Shown: positions 1 through 11,649 of the stretch, one piece after another
How the letters are laid out: every line of letters begins with the position of its first letter
Numbering within the stretch: position 1 is the first letter of the stretch
Assembly (NCBI GenBank): GCA_946406115.1
Contig: OX291545.1
Span: 8,632,001-8,696,000 of the forward strand
DNA length: 64,000 bases
Direction of reading: 5' to 3'
DNA from: Apoda limacodes
Lineage: Eukaryota > Arthropoda > Insecta > Lepidoptera > Limacodidae
Translations under genes and position numbers: made by a program
The notes under the pieces: model-generated
Databases searched by the model: none
What the model saw: only the letters and a program-made list of their open reading frames with translations
What the model was told of the DNA's origin: nothing

Positions 1-1600
1 TCATCTGCGGTCATGATTGGTGTCTACTGGTTTAGTGCTAAGCAAGCATTACGACTCTTAGTTTTTATAAATAGTCCGCCTTTTAGTGGTCGTTACAGGG
101 ATTAATTTAGTCTTTGAAAGAAAGGCATGGCGCTCAGGGTGTCGACTTCAATAGCTTTATAGCTCCAGTTAACCTGGAGGCCAGGCTACATCCCTTCCAT
201 CACATTTTCGTGACTGCTCTTTCTTTAATACGCCTTTGTCGGATAGGAGTCAGAGGTACATATAATAACGTGAAGAAAGTCAAGAAAATGCGTCTAGCTA
301 ACAGAAACCTAGGCTAACGTTATGTGAACGCGCTACGTCAAATATTTCCAGCCTATGACTATTGGTAGTATTGCAGTACTATAAATCGCAATAAGTTGCT
401 TAAGTCTTTATGGGAATTGAGGCACACCTAAGAGACGATGATCAGCTGATGGCTGGTCATGGCTTTATGGTATTGATAGCCAGTCGCGGCTATTTCGTGG
501 TACTTATATCCACCAAGTAGCCCCAAAACACATTCCGACCCAGCCATACACATCATGTCACATAATGCATTTTCCTCTTCCCTCCCCTCCTTTTTTCTCT
601 CTTTCTCACCCTCTCGTCTCTCTCTCTTTCGCTCTTGGTAGTTTCGCGGAATAAATCTAAAAAATATATTTGAACCAAACATAAAACAAACGGTATGTCG
701 GCAGCAAAAAAATAAATAATTTTCCTCTTTAACGTCGTATTACAGCTAAAATACTAGACATACAATAGCAATATTTATGAGCTTTTTCTAGGATATTTAA
801 TAATCTATAGTTTTTACATACACATTTTTTCCGTATCAGCAAAAATTGCCGAGATATAAGCAAAAAACTAAAAAAGGGTACCTTTTTTCCAAGATGGCGG
901 CGCGAGCGCAACAGCTATCGATGGGGACTTTTAGTATGTTCAACGAAAGATCTTAATGAACAAGTACACCAAAATTAAAAACTCTACCAATTAATGTTTT
1001 TTTAACCCAAAAATGTATCTAATTTGACTGGCTTATTAAGTATAAAATATTAGCTTACCGAATGTTGATTCCGAGACCAATCGCTATCTTGAATTTGAAT
1101 GCTTCCTTAATGAATAGATGTCTAGAACAGCTGTGACCTTTCATTTCAATAAGCGTACTGTCTACTGATTTTGGTACTGAATATTTTTTTACAATCTTTA
1201 TCAAACTCCCTAATAAAAAGAGAAAAATGGAGTCAATTATTGAGTAAAAAAGAAAAAACAAAAATAGATACCTTACTTATAAGTATCAAACATATAACTG
1301 GAATTACTCGTTTCAGCTATTCGACATTGAAGAATAGTGACCTTGACTTTTAAGATCCTAATGGTCAAACAAATGATGCTATGAATTTTGGTTTTATTGA
1401 GTCATAAATAGTTTATGAGAATGAGGTAATTTATTGAAGATATATAGGAGACCAGAACTGGAAAAGGGGGTGTATTATTCTGTCCGTGGTATATCTTAAC
1501 CATGCCATGGATATTAAAACATAAATATGTTTACACATTCTATGGCTCTACCAATTTTATGTTACCACATCATCACTACAGAGCCAAAAACATTTTCCGA
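1..1600. other. AT-rich intergenic sequence
   Basis: No recognisable gene. Short open frames here lack family motifs. A pyrimidine-rich stretch lies near 570-640. At 893-902 an AAGATGGCGGC-type motif starts a 20-codon frame (MAARAQQLSMG...). I see no splice signal supporting it. Confidence 0.5.
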
Positions 1601-1608
1601 CCTTCTTA

Positions 1609-1771
1609 AAAAAATAGGCATGCCCATAGCGCAGAGTAGATAATAACAAAAAATCAAACGTGCCAATAGCATGCTAATTCATACAAAATAAACACAGAGT
1701 AGATAATCAAAAATAGGCATAGACATGCCCATAGCCTGCCAGTACGTATTTATGAGAACAGAGTAGATAAT
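1609..1771. repeat. Diverged 63-bp tandem repeat, about three copies
   Basis: The string CAGAGTAGATAAT recurs at 1632, 1695 and 1759, a spacing of 63-64 bases. The flanks share variants of AAAAATAGGCATGCCCATAG. The copies are decayed, and the family is not recognised. Confidence 0.55.
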
Positions 1772-1799
1772 ACAACGCTATATCTATTATACTTGTTAG

Positions 1800-2100
1800 G
1801 TTTTTTTTGGCGTCAGCACAATGTAAGTTGCCAGAAACTTGCCACATAGGCATGCATAAACAACTTACTGGTACTCCAGAACACCCAAAAAATAGAATTG
1901 GGAACTTTTATTCGCACAAATGTAGCACCCAGCGAAGTGCCGACCGGGTCCCGGATAGACGTATAATTTACGAAGGTGTAGCGACCCCTCTACCCGGACA
2001 ATAGGCTGCAGCTGCGCCCTGCTATTGTCTCCGGGACAATGCACCCCTGGTCTATGTAACTGACGAGTGCATAGTGCATAGTTCATGGGGATACCATGCG
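1800..2100. other. GC-richer unique segment with a hairpin
   Basis: This is a locally GC-rich block in AT-rich surroundings. At about 1993-2035 two arms (CCCGGACAATAG and CTATTGTCTCCGGG) can pair around a GCAGCTGC centre. Open frames on both strands overlap each other and match nothing I know. It could be an old transposon remnant. Confidence 0.35.
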
Positions 2101-2515
2101 CTAGTTATGATACGTGACTCTGCTTATAATATTTTTTATATATTTAGTTAATTAAATCTATCATAACATGATATTTTAAATATTTGTATTTTCATTCAAA
2201 ATACAGAACCTGTAATGATGCGGCAATAGAACTGGGAAAAAAACTCTGGGATAAAAAAGGTAGGTATATAAATGTTATGTTCATGAGATTCTAAAATTTA
2301 TAGTGTTTAAAACGGTATAAATAAAAAAAAGTAAAAACTCTCTACGTACAGATGCAAAACGTATAAGAAGGGATACCCATCTTCTATTTGGTGCTCCTGT
2401 AACTACTAGTTAATAGTTGATTTTTTTTTAAAAACTTGATACATGCAATTAAATATATATATGCTGCAGGGTTCTAAAGGAATCCTAATCAATAGTCATG
2501 AACCATTTATATTCC

Positions 2516-2745
2516 ACTAGCTTTTGTCAGCGGCTTCTCCCGCCCTTAATATAGGTATCAGCTTGGGATTACGGCAAATCCTTTATTATACTAATGTAGT
2601 TTGCTATATCAACCTAGAGCTGTAGGTATAGTTCGTTAAAGTAGAATTTGGTTCAAGTTGTTTTCACGGGATTTTTAAAATTTTCTCGTATAAAAAGCCA
2701 ATATTTTACTCCGTCTCTTTTTGTCCATAACATAAGCTTCCTTGC
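2516..2745 (-). mobile_element. Helitron-like (LEP1-type) fragment, minus orientation
   Basis: Read on the minus strand, the block ends in GGCGGGAGAAGCCGCTGACAA-like sequence, then AAAAGCTAG at 2517-2524. This matches the 3' end of other copies in the window (for example near 9864 and 26152). The opposite end is too diverged to place. Confidence 0.5.
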
Positions 2746-2762
2746 TACTTAAGTACTAGGGT

Positions 2763-2985
2763 AAGGCCCCGAAGTAAGCTAAGTTTGTGTTATGGACATC
2801 GAACATCGGATACAAATACATATACAAATACTTTTTTTGTAAATACATACATATCATACATAAATACACCCAGACTCAAGACTAACACAAATGTTTATCA
2901 CATAAATGTTTTTCCAATGCGGGAATCGAACCAACACCCTATGCACAGCAGCTAGCCACACTACCAACTAGGCTGCGAGGGAGAA
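2763..2985 (-). repeat. tRNA-derived SINE, head type A, minus orientation
   Basis: The tRNA-like head lies at the right end: on the minus strand CTCGCAGCCTAGTTGGTAG (box A region) and a decayed box B, GGTTCGATTCCCGC. The AT-rich body with ATGTATTTA motifs follows, and then part of the tail. The same unit recurs at 28.0, 38.1, 44.3 and 58.9 kb. It would be transcribed by RNA polymerase III if the head were intact. Confidence 0.75.
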
Positions 2986-3240
2986 ATATGTACAATAAGT
3001 AAAAATAATTCAACATGTTAATGCACAAGACAGAAACAAATTTTATAACCTATGGTTTTCTCAATCATTTACATGGTACAGTTTTATAAAAAAATGATGT
3101 GTATTTATTTATGTTTGATAATAAACCTGTTGCCCTGCCTAACTTGCCTTGCTTCGTGTCAATGTCTCTGTACAAAATTTTATACTCTCCCGATATGTGT
3201 ACGTACACATGTTTATACCAGGAGTGAAAACTAGTTTTAC

Positions 3241-3431
3241 AATAATGTGCAATTTGGTATTGACAATAATGTGCAATTTTGTATTAAATATAATGTGCAA
3301 TTTTGTATTGAATATAATGTTCAATTTGGTATTGACAATAATGTGCAATTTTGTATTAATATAATGTGCAATTTTGTATTGAATATAATGTGCAATTTTG
3401 TATTGACAGTAATGTGCAATTTTGTATTGGC
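3241..3431. repeat. 24-bp minisatellite, eight copies
   Basis: The unit resembles AATAATGTGCAATTTTGTAT plus four bases. Eight units start at 3241, 3265, 3289, 3313, 3337, 3360, 3384 and 3408; the fifth is one base short. Variants recur every third unit (GG in units 1 and 4, AATA starts in 2 and 5, TATA starts in 3 and 6), giving a 72-bp higher-order period. The unit length is a multiple of three, so several frames stay open by chance. Confidence 0.9.
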
Positions 3432-3647
3432 CTGCAAATATTTTCTAGTTATTAACTGATACTAAAAAAAACTTGGCACGTCCTATTTTATAATTTATTT
3501 ACTCACTGCACGGCCAACCTGGACTTATATATATCAAATTAATAAGCAGCGAGCAACAGTTAGTAACATAAATATGTATATTTAAATGTGTGAATGAAGA
3601 AATTTTATTTAGTATCCAAATTCACATTAAAAAAAAAATGAATACAG

Positions 3648-3700
3648 AACTTTTTTTTTTGAACCAGTAAGGTGGGGAACAAGCACACGGTCCTTACGTC
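3648..3700 (-). mobile_element. Trace of LINE 3' tail
   Basis: A T-run followed by CAGTAAGGTGGGGAACAAGC resembles the reverse complement of the 3' end of the 40-43 kb LINE (CCACTAAGGTGGCAAACAAAC). Only about 50 bases are similar. Confidence 0.3.
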
Positions 3701-3947
3701 CTCTAGTCTTATGTAACTTAGTGTGAAGTCACGTAGCCTATAACCAGAGTACCATCAAGATCATATCTCATTTCTCAAATTATTATAGTTTAGAAGATAT
3801 GCAGGAACAGATGTACATACATATATACCGGCTAAAAACATATACCCTCCTCCTTTGGCTTTGCCTTAGTCGGATAAAAATTAAAAAAAAAAATTTTAGG
3901 CAACTAATACAAATAAATATATAAATTTCTATATACAAATACATATT

Positions 3948-4643
3948 AAAAAAAAAATCGGCCGAGTGCGAGTCGGATTCGCGCACGAAGGGTTCCGTAC
4001 CATTGTCTATAAAAACGGCAAAAAAATCACGTTTGTGGTAAATTATTTTTAAAGTGTATATTTCAAGCGTCTACCTGTTTATACCTGTTTTCCTACTACA
4101 TTTAAGTAACTTTTAATGGAATTTGTACAAAAATTTCACTTTTCCAAGTACATTTTTAACTTGGTCGACGATTACTCGTTAGCCTGTAAAGTGTACCTAC
4201 CCGTGATAGTTTTCCTTTTAGATTCATTATATGTACTAAGACCATAATTTTTTAAATTTCCAAATACTATACTTTCGCTGGTAGAGGGGGGGGGGACACT
4301 TGACTCTAACAAAAAATAGTACTTTAAAGCTAAATGTTTCGCAAACGGAGCCCTAAATCAAAAAATGATCTTTGCATACCGCCAATGTTTTTGGAAAACG
4401 ATACCCCACACGATGGGGTAGACAAGAAAAAAAAATTACGTCCATTTCACGTGTAGGGGAGGTACCCTAAAATAATTTTTTTTTCAAAGATTTTGTTCTA
4501 CCACTTTGTCGGCTGTGTATATCCCTGCCAAATTGCAGCTTTCTTGTATTAGTAATTTTTGAACTAAGCCGCGGACAAACGGAGGGACGATCGGACATGG
4601 CGAAACTATAAGGGTTCCTTGGTGACAACGGTACCCTAAAAAG
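3948..4643 (+). repeat. Interspersed repeat with CGGCCGAGTGCGAGTCGG edge, near full length
   Basis: It starts at ATCGGCCGAGTGCGAGTCGG and GGGTTCCGTACC, and ends ACATGGCGAAACTATAAGGG then GGTACCCTAAAAA. A second, 5'-truncated copy in the same orientation lies at 43860-44258 and shares the internal blocks (GATGGGGTAGACAAGAAAAA, GTGTAGGGGAGGT). From memory this edge is widespread in lepidopteran genomes. The transposition mechanism is not evident, and it has no coding capacity. Confidence 0.75.
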
Positions 4644-4649
4644 GTCCAG

Positions 4650-7600
4650 ACTTGAGAAAAACTTAAATGTTTGTCTTGTGTGGGAAACTTGAAACCACAA
4701 CTTTTGGTTAAGTAGGCCTAGGTAGGAGCCTTCCTGAGGCATTTATACAATATTTATATATATTTTTTTACATTATGTTTCTAAAAATATATCCATTTAC
4801 ATAGAGCCTTTTTCGGTATAAAGAAAACAATCAAAACGTAAACAACAAAGCAATTCAGTACAAAATTGATGACTCTGTAGCGCCCCTCGTATTCTAGCTA
4901 ATGATAGGCATCCAGCCTTCTCCATGGTGAAAGAATGTAAACATTGGCGCCCTCAGTCCAAGTACGCTGGACATTGCCCCAAGTGCTTTTCCCAGTACAG
5001 GTTCTACGCACCTGCTACGTTACGTAGCGCTACGAAGTAGTTCGGTTTTGATCAACCGTAGTCATGTTATGTCATTATTTATTTAGACGAATACTTAGTT
5101 GGTTGGAATGGTTTTCGTTTTAGACACAAACATTTATGCAGGTTTTTAAAAAAACTGTAATTATTGTTTGTTATAATGTAAATGTAAATGTAAAAGTGAT
5201 GCTTATGGGAAATTGGTAAGTGGAAAAAATCAGTTAAAGTAAAATTGGGGGAACCATTACATATTTCTTGATATATTAATATTTAAAAGTGTAGCTTTTA
5301 GTGATATTTATCACCGAGCGAATACTCTCCATATAATAAGATTAGGTTTTGCGAATACGATTCATGGAGCCTCGCAGCATTGTTCATACAAACGAATTAC
5401 TCACTTATTTTTGACATTCACTAATCAAAGAAAGCGAAGTTTCGAAGACGTGTTTTAGAAATAAATATCTAGGTCTGCAGTTTACCAGTTTTTTAATTAA
5501 TTCTATAGATTAATAGTTAAAGAGGGTACTATTTTATTATACAAATAGTCTCAAATAATATTTCAAATTAATGAAAACATTTTTTAGGATTTTGGAAAAC
5601 CATAGACATATTTTTCGACTTAAGATCATGTCTGCAAAATTTCAGTGATTGATCACTAATCACTGAAATTTTCAAAATAAGTGGAAAATGGGTTTGTTTG
5701 AAGCACGTTACGAGGGAATCGTATTCCATTAACTCGGTTATCGGCAACTCCTTGATTATAGTAAGGAGCTAGCTATGACAAGTTACAGCTGTAGCTACAG
5801 TTTGTTAATGTGGCATAATACGCATACAGATATTCCTGTGGGAAGTTCTGAATTTAACACGACAAAAGGCTCCGTTGCAACGTGAAGGGAAAACAACAAA
5901 CAAACACACAGTTTCGCATTTACATTATTATTTGGATGCTCTAAATAAGTAAATAACTAAATTGTGTTCGTATGGCTTTTTGGACCAAGTTCTTTATTAA
6001 AATCAAAAAAAGGGAAGAAACAAAACGAATTATAATTCAATATAATATTATTAGAAAATTATAACTTTTTATTTTTAATAACTACATACCTACATGTGAT
6101 TCGCGTATATTTTTTGTTTTAGCAAAAAACATATAAAATAAAAAATATTATAGTATTTTATATATTTTAATTTTTGATAGGTATATATATATATCTTAGA
6201 GTTGACTTATTTATTACTTGTTTAAGTTAACTTAGAAAATATTCGTCTTAATCTTTTTTTATTATGAGCCACAAAAAAAATAGGACTATTGAGGCCCTAT
6301 ACTATTCATTACTTTTTTGACTTGTGTTGAGCCGGAATGGGTTATTAATGAGCAATTATTTGGTTAATCTTGCGAAACCCTACAACCAAAATTCTTGAAA
6401 ATTGATACTAATAATCATAATTATAGATAAAGTTAAAAGGAAAGTTCTGTTTCAATTTGTGAAATGGTGAAAAAGTCTATACAAAATAAAAAAAAACCTA
6501 TAGCACTTATATAAATGTTTTATGTGTCATTGAATACAAGTTGAGTAGTAGTATCGAACTGCAAGCTAAATTTCGTCCTAAAGAATTCGAGAGAGCGCGA
6601 TTGGAAGAAACCTTCTCAACAAATCAGCGTTTTTTTGCCGTGAAACTTTTGTACCTAGATTTTTTGAGGCACTTACTACACAAAACTATTTGCACATCAA
6701 GTGAGTGAAAAGGCTTGGTTTTTAAAAACTTAATACAATTAAATCACATTAATTTGATACCTGGCACAAACCCACGTAATTTTAAATTACGCAAAGTTTG
6801 CCATTTGATTTGATTTTTTCAGCACGAAGGCGGTAAAAAAAAATCCATTAATTCCTCCATCATGGTCTAGAAAATTGTAAAAAATAATAATATAGCTGTA
6901 AAGTTACACCTTTTCGTATAGAGTAAAGTGGAGTATAGGCCATTGAAGTTAGAGAAAAAAAGGCGAGACTTTTTCTAACGCTGGGGGTTGTCTTTGCAAA
7001 GGTGAAGGCCAGTGTATCAGAAAACTTATAACACAAACGTGGCATCTACTAATAAGTTGGTGCTCAATGAGTTAGGTACATACATCGTTCGTTTGGATAA
7101 ACGGGGTATTAACTCAAAATTACCTTTTTTGATCTGAAAAAAATGAAATTTGTCTTATTAAGTAATACTTCGCTTTGTTAGTATTTTTTGTGTAAAAAGG
7201 TGTGTTATTACGTTCCTGCCTGTAGAATATTTATTTCTCCAAATTAATAGAAAGATTAAGAAAGTCATGAAGAAAACAAAAACGTTACCAATAAAGTAAA
7301 TAGGCTTTTTAGAGTTGAACAGGGTATGTTCATCTAAACGACCACCATATTTATATTTATTTTTCTAATTTACAACTTAAAAAAAGAGCATATTTTCAAA
7401 TAAAATTGAACTGAACGCTTATGAAAATTTGTAATTTTCCCGTAAAAATGGGAGAACTGAACATATATATATATATATTTAAACACAGATTACCCTTAAG
7501 ATGTATGTTTTTAACCTGAAATATTGTTTGGTCATATTGATAGCACAAAATTTAATAACAGAAACGAAAATGGGAAAACTGATTTTCCATGGTTAAATTC

Positions 7601-7900
7601 ATTTTCATATTTTAAGATCGTTAGACGTAGATTCCTTAGTACTCAAATTTTTGACAATATATTTGAATATTTAATTTTAATCTGTGCTTTAAAGAATACA
7701 TATCTTTAGTTTTTCTACTTCAACGGGATAATTAAAAAAATCATAAGACTCCTTGTAGAAAATTAATTCCTAAACAAGTTAAAGTTTAAAAAAATTTCGA
7801 AATCCATCTCTTTTGTGATATTACAATTCAATATTCAAATAAAAAAATTAAGATACATATATACACTGTAACATCTACTTATATGCTTATATCTGAATTA
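4650..7900. other. AT-rich intergenic sequence
   Basis: No gene seen. It contains a CTACG-rich cluster at 5017-5045, a short perfect hairpin at 5636-5672, and (AT)n runs near 6182 and 7463. Short open frames near 6.9 and 7.6 kb have no recognisable motif. Confidence 0.5.
5636..5672. repeat. Perfect 15-bp inverted repeat, 7-nt loop
   Basis: Arms AAAATTTCAGTGATT (5636-5650) and its exact complement (5658-5672) flank GATCACT. The stem is probably too short for a microRNA precursor. Confidence 0.7.
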
Positions 7901-7904
7901 TTTT

Positions 7905-8045
7905 AACCCAAAAGTTGCCCGTAAGAGTTCGCTTTATAGCGGTAAGGCCGCCTAGTTGTACTCTAAAAATTTCACATTGTATTGCTTCATCTTGTAAATT
8001 CTTTGGTGTGTAATAAAGTATATTTTGTTCTATTCTATACTATAT
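7905..8045 (+). mobile_element. Retroposon 3'-tail fragment (TTTATAGCGGTAAGGCCGCC type)
   Basis: It contains CTTTATAGCGGTAAGGCCGC, TTCTTTGGTGTGTAATAAAG and a TTCTATTCTAT end. The same tail is at 44838-44985. I recall this as a common lepidopteran LINE 3' end, but no coding part is present. Confidence 0.6.
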
Positions 8046-8730
8046 GTAAGTAAGTGTTACTAAAAAAGCACCGATTTTTCTAAATCTAGAATCTACACTT
8101 TTATGTAACTTTCAACAAACTTAAGAAGTTAGAAGAATTTTTTTCCAACTTGATTGGCCTCGTAGATGTCGTTATGAGCTTGCAGTTTAAAAACGCATTT
8201 CCAAAGGGCGCCGAGAGGGAAGCCCCTCAGTACTTCCGCTGATGTCATACGCTTGTACGTACTCTATGAGGGTACTGTAACCAAATGAATTACTTGCCAA
8301 CTATTGATAAAATGCCTTTTACATGACAACAATTCCTTTTTTAAGACCACACGTCCGAAACTCAAATATTTTGGCCCTTTAAAGTAAATAAATATATTAA
8401 CCATTCGACCGGCTATTGTAACTAGATGCACAAGAAGGTTAGTTTAATAAAAACCTCTTTCTCTAAAAGTGGCATTGTTGTTAAGGTTATATAGAAGATT
8501 AAAGAAAGTACGTGTCTCTTAATCACAAAATATAATGACAAAATTCTTTGGAAAAGGAATTGACCTCCCTAAACTTTAAAAAATATAGTATCGTATTGTT
8601 TTCGTTTGTAATAAGTATAGTATTCTGAGTTTTAGATATTTTTTTGGTACTAAATAAACTAGGAATCGGTTTCAAAGTTCTAGTTTTAATTTAAGCGAAG
8701 ACCTTAAAAACAATCCCATAACCATACTTC
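8046..8730. other. Intergenic sequence
   Basis: Nothing recognised. A slightly GC-richer block lies at 8150-8290 without an open frame of note. Confidence 0.4.
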
Positions 8731-8731
8731 C

Positions 8732-9040
8732 AACTAATATTATTAATGTGAAAGTTTGTATGTATGTCTGGATGTTTGTTACTCTTTCACGCTTCAACCA
8801 CTGGACGGATCAGGAGGATCGGTTAGGTCCAGGAATAGCATATAGGCTACTTTTTATCTCTAAAATTTCAAAAGTTCATGCGGGAATAACTATGACAGAG
8901 TTAAACGAACTATTGCTGCACCAATAGCATGCTACAGCAATTCATTAGTATAACTAATTCATTAATTAATTGTAATTAATTAAGGAGTTCCACGCCAAAA
9001 ACCGAATTTAGGGCGGGCGGAGCCGCTGGCAAAGTCTAGT
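8732..9040 (+). mobile_element. Helitron-like (LEP1-type) copy 1 of cluster
   Basis: It begins ACTAATATTATTAATGTGAA, carries the internal block TTCATGCGGGAATAACTATG, and ends GAGCCGCTGGCAAAGTCTAG, with CTAG at 9036-9039. The CTAG end followed by T, with no terminal inverted repeat, fits Helitrons. The element is non-coding and would need a Rep/helicase supplied elsewhere. Confidence 0.7.
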
Positions 9041-9383
9041 TTATTATAAATGCAAAATTAACTCTTTCTGTCTGTCTGTTACATCTTTACACTTAAACCG
9101 CTGAACTGATTTCGATGACATTTGGTATAGAGATTGTTTGAGTTCATGGGAAGGACATAGGATAGTTTTTATCCCGATAATCTTTTAAAGTTCCCGCGGG
9201 AATAACTATAACTGATATTAAACGAACTATAGCTTGCTATAGCAAATTTCATTATTATAAATAATAATTAAATTCATAAATTGATAAAAATTATAAATAA
9301 ATTATATTTTGATTTAGGAATTGACGTAGGAATCCCATGCTTATAATCAAATTTAGTGCGGGTGGAGCCGCAGGTAAAATCAT
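9041..9383 (+). mobile_element. Helitron-like copy 2 of cluster
   Basis: It starts directly after copy 1 with TTTATTATAAATGCAAAATT and a TCTGTCTGTC run. It contains AAAGTTCCCGCGGGAATAAC and ends GGGTGGAGCCGCAGGTAAAA. The terminal CTAG has decayed. Confidence 0.65.
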
Positions 9384-9400
9384 TAATTACCAGCTATCCC

Positions 9401-9660
9401 ATCAATATAATAAATGAGAATTATTGTACGTTTGATTGTTAGTTACTCAATCCCGCTTTAATCACTGGATGGATCGGGAACTGTTGAAGCGATTTAGATA
9501 AAAAATGGTGTGGAGATAGTTTGAGTTCCGGGGAAGGGTATAGGCCATTTTTATCCCGAAAAATACAAAAGTTCCCGCGGTAAAAACTATAACGTTTGTT
9601 GCTCAAACCTGCTGCAATAGAAAATCCAAAAAGAGCTAAATTATTACACAAAGATTTTGA
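9401..9660 (+). mobile_element. Helitron-like copy 3 of cluster, truncated
   Basis: A start resembling ATATAATAAATGAGAATTAT is followed by CTGGATGGATCGGGAA and AAAGTTCCCGCGGTAAAAAC. It breaks off before a 3' end, where copy 4 sequence begins. Confidence 0.6.
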
Positions 9661-9666
9661 TACGAA

Positions 9667-9868
9667 AAAGGGCAAAGGCTACGTTTTATCCCAGAAAATT
9701 CAAAAGTTCCCGCGGGAGTAACTATAACGGAATTCCACGAACGAACCATACCTGCAGCTATAGCTTGCTATAACAAACTTCTTTAGTAGGAGGATCAAGG
9801 ATTTACAGTAAAAATCTGACGCCGATTATAAAAAATTTGGCCGGACGGAGCCGCTGGCAAAAGCTAGT
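9667..9868 (+). mobile_element. Helitron-like copy 4 of cluster, 5'-truncated
   Basis: It enters mid-element at AAAGGCTACGTTTTATCCCA, repeats AAAGTTCCCGCGGGAGTAAC and ends GAGCCGCTGGCAAAAGCTAG at 9867. The abrupt internal start suggests nesting or recombination with copy 3. Confidence 0.65.
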
Positions 9869-9869
9869 A

Positions 9870-10055
9870 ATGTTATAAGTTAACCTTTTAGGCAATTAGT
9901 AGCTTTAATTGGACTACTTTAACTTGCTCTGTAAAAACCTATTAAAATCATTTCGCATTTTTGCCAAAAGGTCTCTTTCGATTACCTATGGCACACTATA
10001 CTCGATTCCTTTGACATGCATTAAAATAATGCTGTTTTTAAATATTTTTTTTTTT
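9870..10055. other. Intergenic sequence
   Basis: AT-rich, with no gene or known repeat seen. Confidence 0.4.
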
Positions 10056-10059
10056 TACC

Positions 10060-10243
10060 AAGCCAAATACAGGATCACCAATAACTAAGGTTTTCTCCGA
10101 GGACTACAGTAGTGGGTTCTTCAAGGAAGAAGTTATTAGATTTCTGAAGGATCGGCAACGCGCGAGTTATACCCCTGGAGGCGTCTATAGGTGACCACTT
10201 ACCAACAGGCGGACCGTAAGCTTGTTTGCCACCTAAGTAGTAA
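10060..10243 (+). mobile_element. 3' end of a Jockey/CR1-type LINE, same family as 40-43 kb
   Basis: On the plus strand, TTCTTCAAGGAAGAAGTTAT... encodes a decayed FFKEEVIRFLKDRQRAS. The intact element at 40-43 kb ends FLKKEVIRFLKGRQRAS. The shared 3' UTR follows (GGTGACCACTTACCAACAGG, GCTTGTTTGCCACCTAAGTA) and then an A-rich tail. Confidence 0.75.
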
Positions 10244-10529
10244 AAAAAATAAATTAAAACGAGCAAATAAATTAAAGCAAAAATTTTACACACTTCCGTT
10301 TAAATTAAAAGCTACTGCAAAAAAAATTAAATCTACGACCTATTTTCAAATGTCGAATTCTAAAGAACCCTTCTCATAAGCTGCGACCTTAGCACACTTT
10401 AAAAAACCGCTTTATTTATTTTTTTCTACCGTAGTGCCAATGTAATAATAGTTGCAAGGGAGTACGGCCACCCTTTTTAAGTGTCGCGTGGCGTGTGAGG
10501 CCGTTGAACCCTTAATATCATTTAAAATG

Positions 10530-10790
10530 TTTAAGGGTTCCGTTCTAACATAATGTTATTACTAAGCCCACGCTGTCCGTCTTTCTGTTACGGGCTGTAC
10601 ATATTCAGCGTAACGTCATAGTTAGCCAGTTGAAACAAGTCCTGCTGTTGGTCTCCGTTATTGGAAATAAAAAAATCGGTCAAGAGCGAGTCAGGCTCTT
10701 ACAATATGGGTTCCGTAATAATCAAAATGGTGGCTAGCCATAGCTATAGTTATGTGTAGGGTAGGAGCAACGGCCGCTTAACTTTGGAGA
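10530..10790. repeat. Two abutting traces of the CGGCCAAGTG / GGTTCCGT repeats
   Basis: AAGGGTTCCGTTCTAACA near 10540 and the CTGTCCGTCTTTCTGTTAC block look like a minus-oriented 3' part. ATCGGTCAAGAGCGAGTCAG followed by GGGTTCCGTAA (10674-10715) is a plus-oriented 5' edge. Both are decayed. Confidence 0.5.
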
Positions 10791-10823
10791 TTCGTGCATA
10801 TGATGGCGCAATTAAATGTGCGA

Positions 10824-10975
10824 AGAAACCGGCTAAGTGCGAGTAGGACTTGCGCACCGAGGGTTGTGTACCACCACGGAATGCATAAGCCCAACTTGCA
10901 CTTGATCTGTTTCTTATATTTGTTGTTTACTATACAGTTTACACTTTTAAATGTCTTTAAATGTCTGCTTGAACT
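10824..10975 (+). repeat. CGGCCAAGTG-edged interspersed repeat, partial
   Basis: It starts ACCGGCTAAGTGCGAGTAGG, then ACTTGCGCACCGAGGGTTG and TACCACCACGGAATGCATAA. It is close to the copy at 60273, which carries TACCACCACAAAATGTATGA. The open frame over it is a by-product. Confidence 0.65.
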
Positions 10976-11321
10976 TTTTACGATTGACTAAAAATACAAA
11001 AACATGTTTCTTGTATGGATACTTCCTAAAGTTTTTTTTTTTTTATTATTTACTGGCTAACCCGACAAAATCTAGTTTGAAAAACTAAGTGTAAAGTGAT
11101 ATGCCTCACCTTGCTGTATCTCTTTAAGTTTTCGATATCTATGGCGCCAAAATTTGCGTGTCGTATCTTTTTGTCAAATATTCCTTAAGCTTAAAGACCT
11201 TTTAACAAATTCACTTTTTTTGGTCAGCTAAATTAAATACACAATACGCTTGTATCTGTAATATTTTTCTTTATAAATAGTAAGTGGGTGGTTTAAAAAT
11301 GATGAATGAATAATGGATTAA

Positions 11322-11640
11322 AAACCAGCCAAGTGCGTGTAGGGCCACGGGCAGTGTAGGGTTCCGTAGTTGTCCGTCGCAATATGCGGACGTTTTATTG
11401 CTCCACAATTTAACATAGTTCACAAACTCATATTTACTTTTTGTTTTATACAACTAACAACTTTATCTACGAAATTTTCAATGGAATTGATACTTAGTTT
11501 TCCTTTGACTTCTCCAAGCACAATTTATAAAGCCTACGTAGCTGTGATAGTTTTACTTTAAACATCGTTGCTACTATTGCTGTAAAGATTCACGGTTACT
11601 ATTACTATTAAACGTAATGATATACGGGGTTCTTACCGTG
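11322..11640 (+). repeat. CGGCCAAGTG-edged interspersed repeat, diverged
   Basis: The edge AACCAGCCAAGTGCGTGTAG and GTAGGGTTCCGTAGTTGTCC mark the start. The right end is guessed from a decayed GGGGTTCTTACCG near 11626-11640. Confidence 0.5.
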
Positions 11641-11649
11641 ATAAGCCGA

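Noticed and set aside
3139..3459. Three overlapping open frames with peptide repeats (HIIVNTKL, NNVQFCI)
   Set aside because: They are translations of the 24-bp minisatellite, whose length keeps all frames open.
7462..7482. (AT)n run as a possible origin or unwinding element
   Set aside because: Simple low-complexity sequence, common in this AT-rich window.
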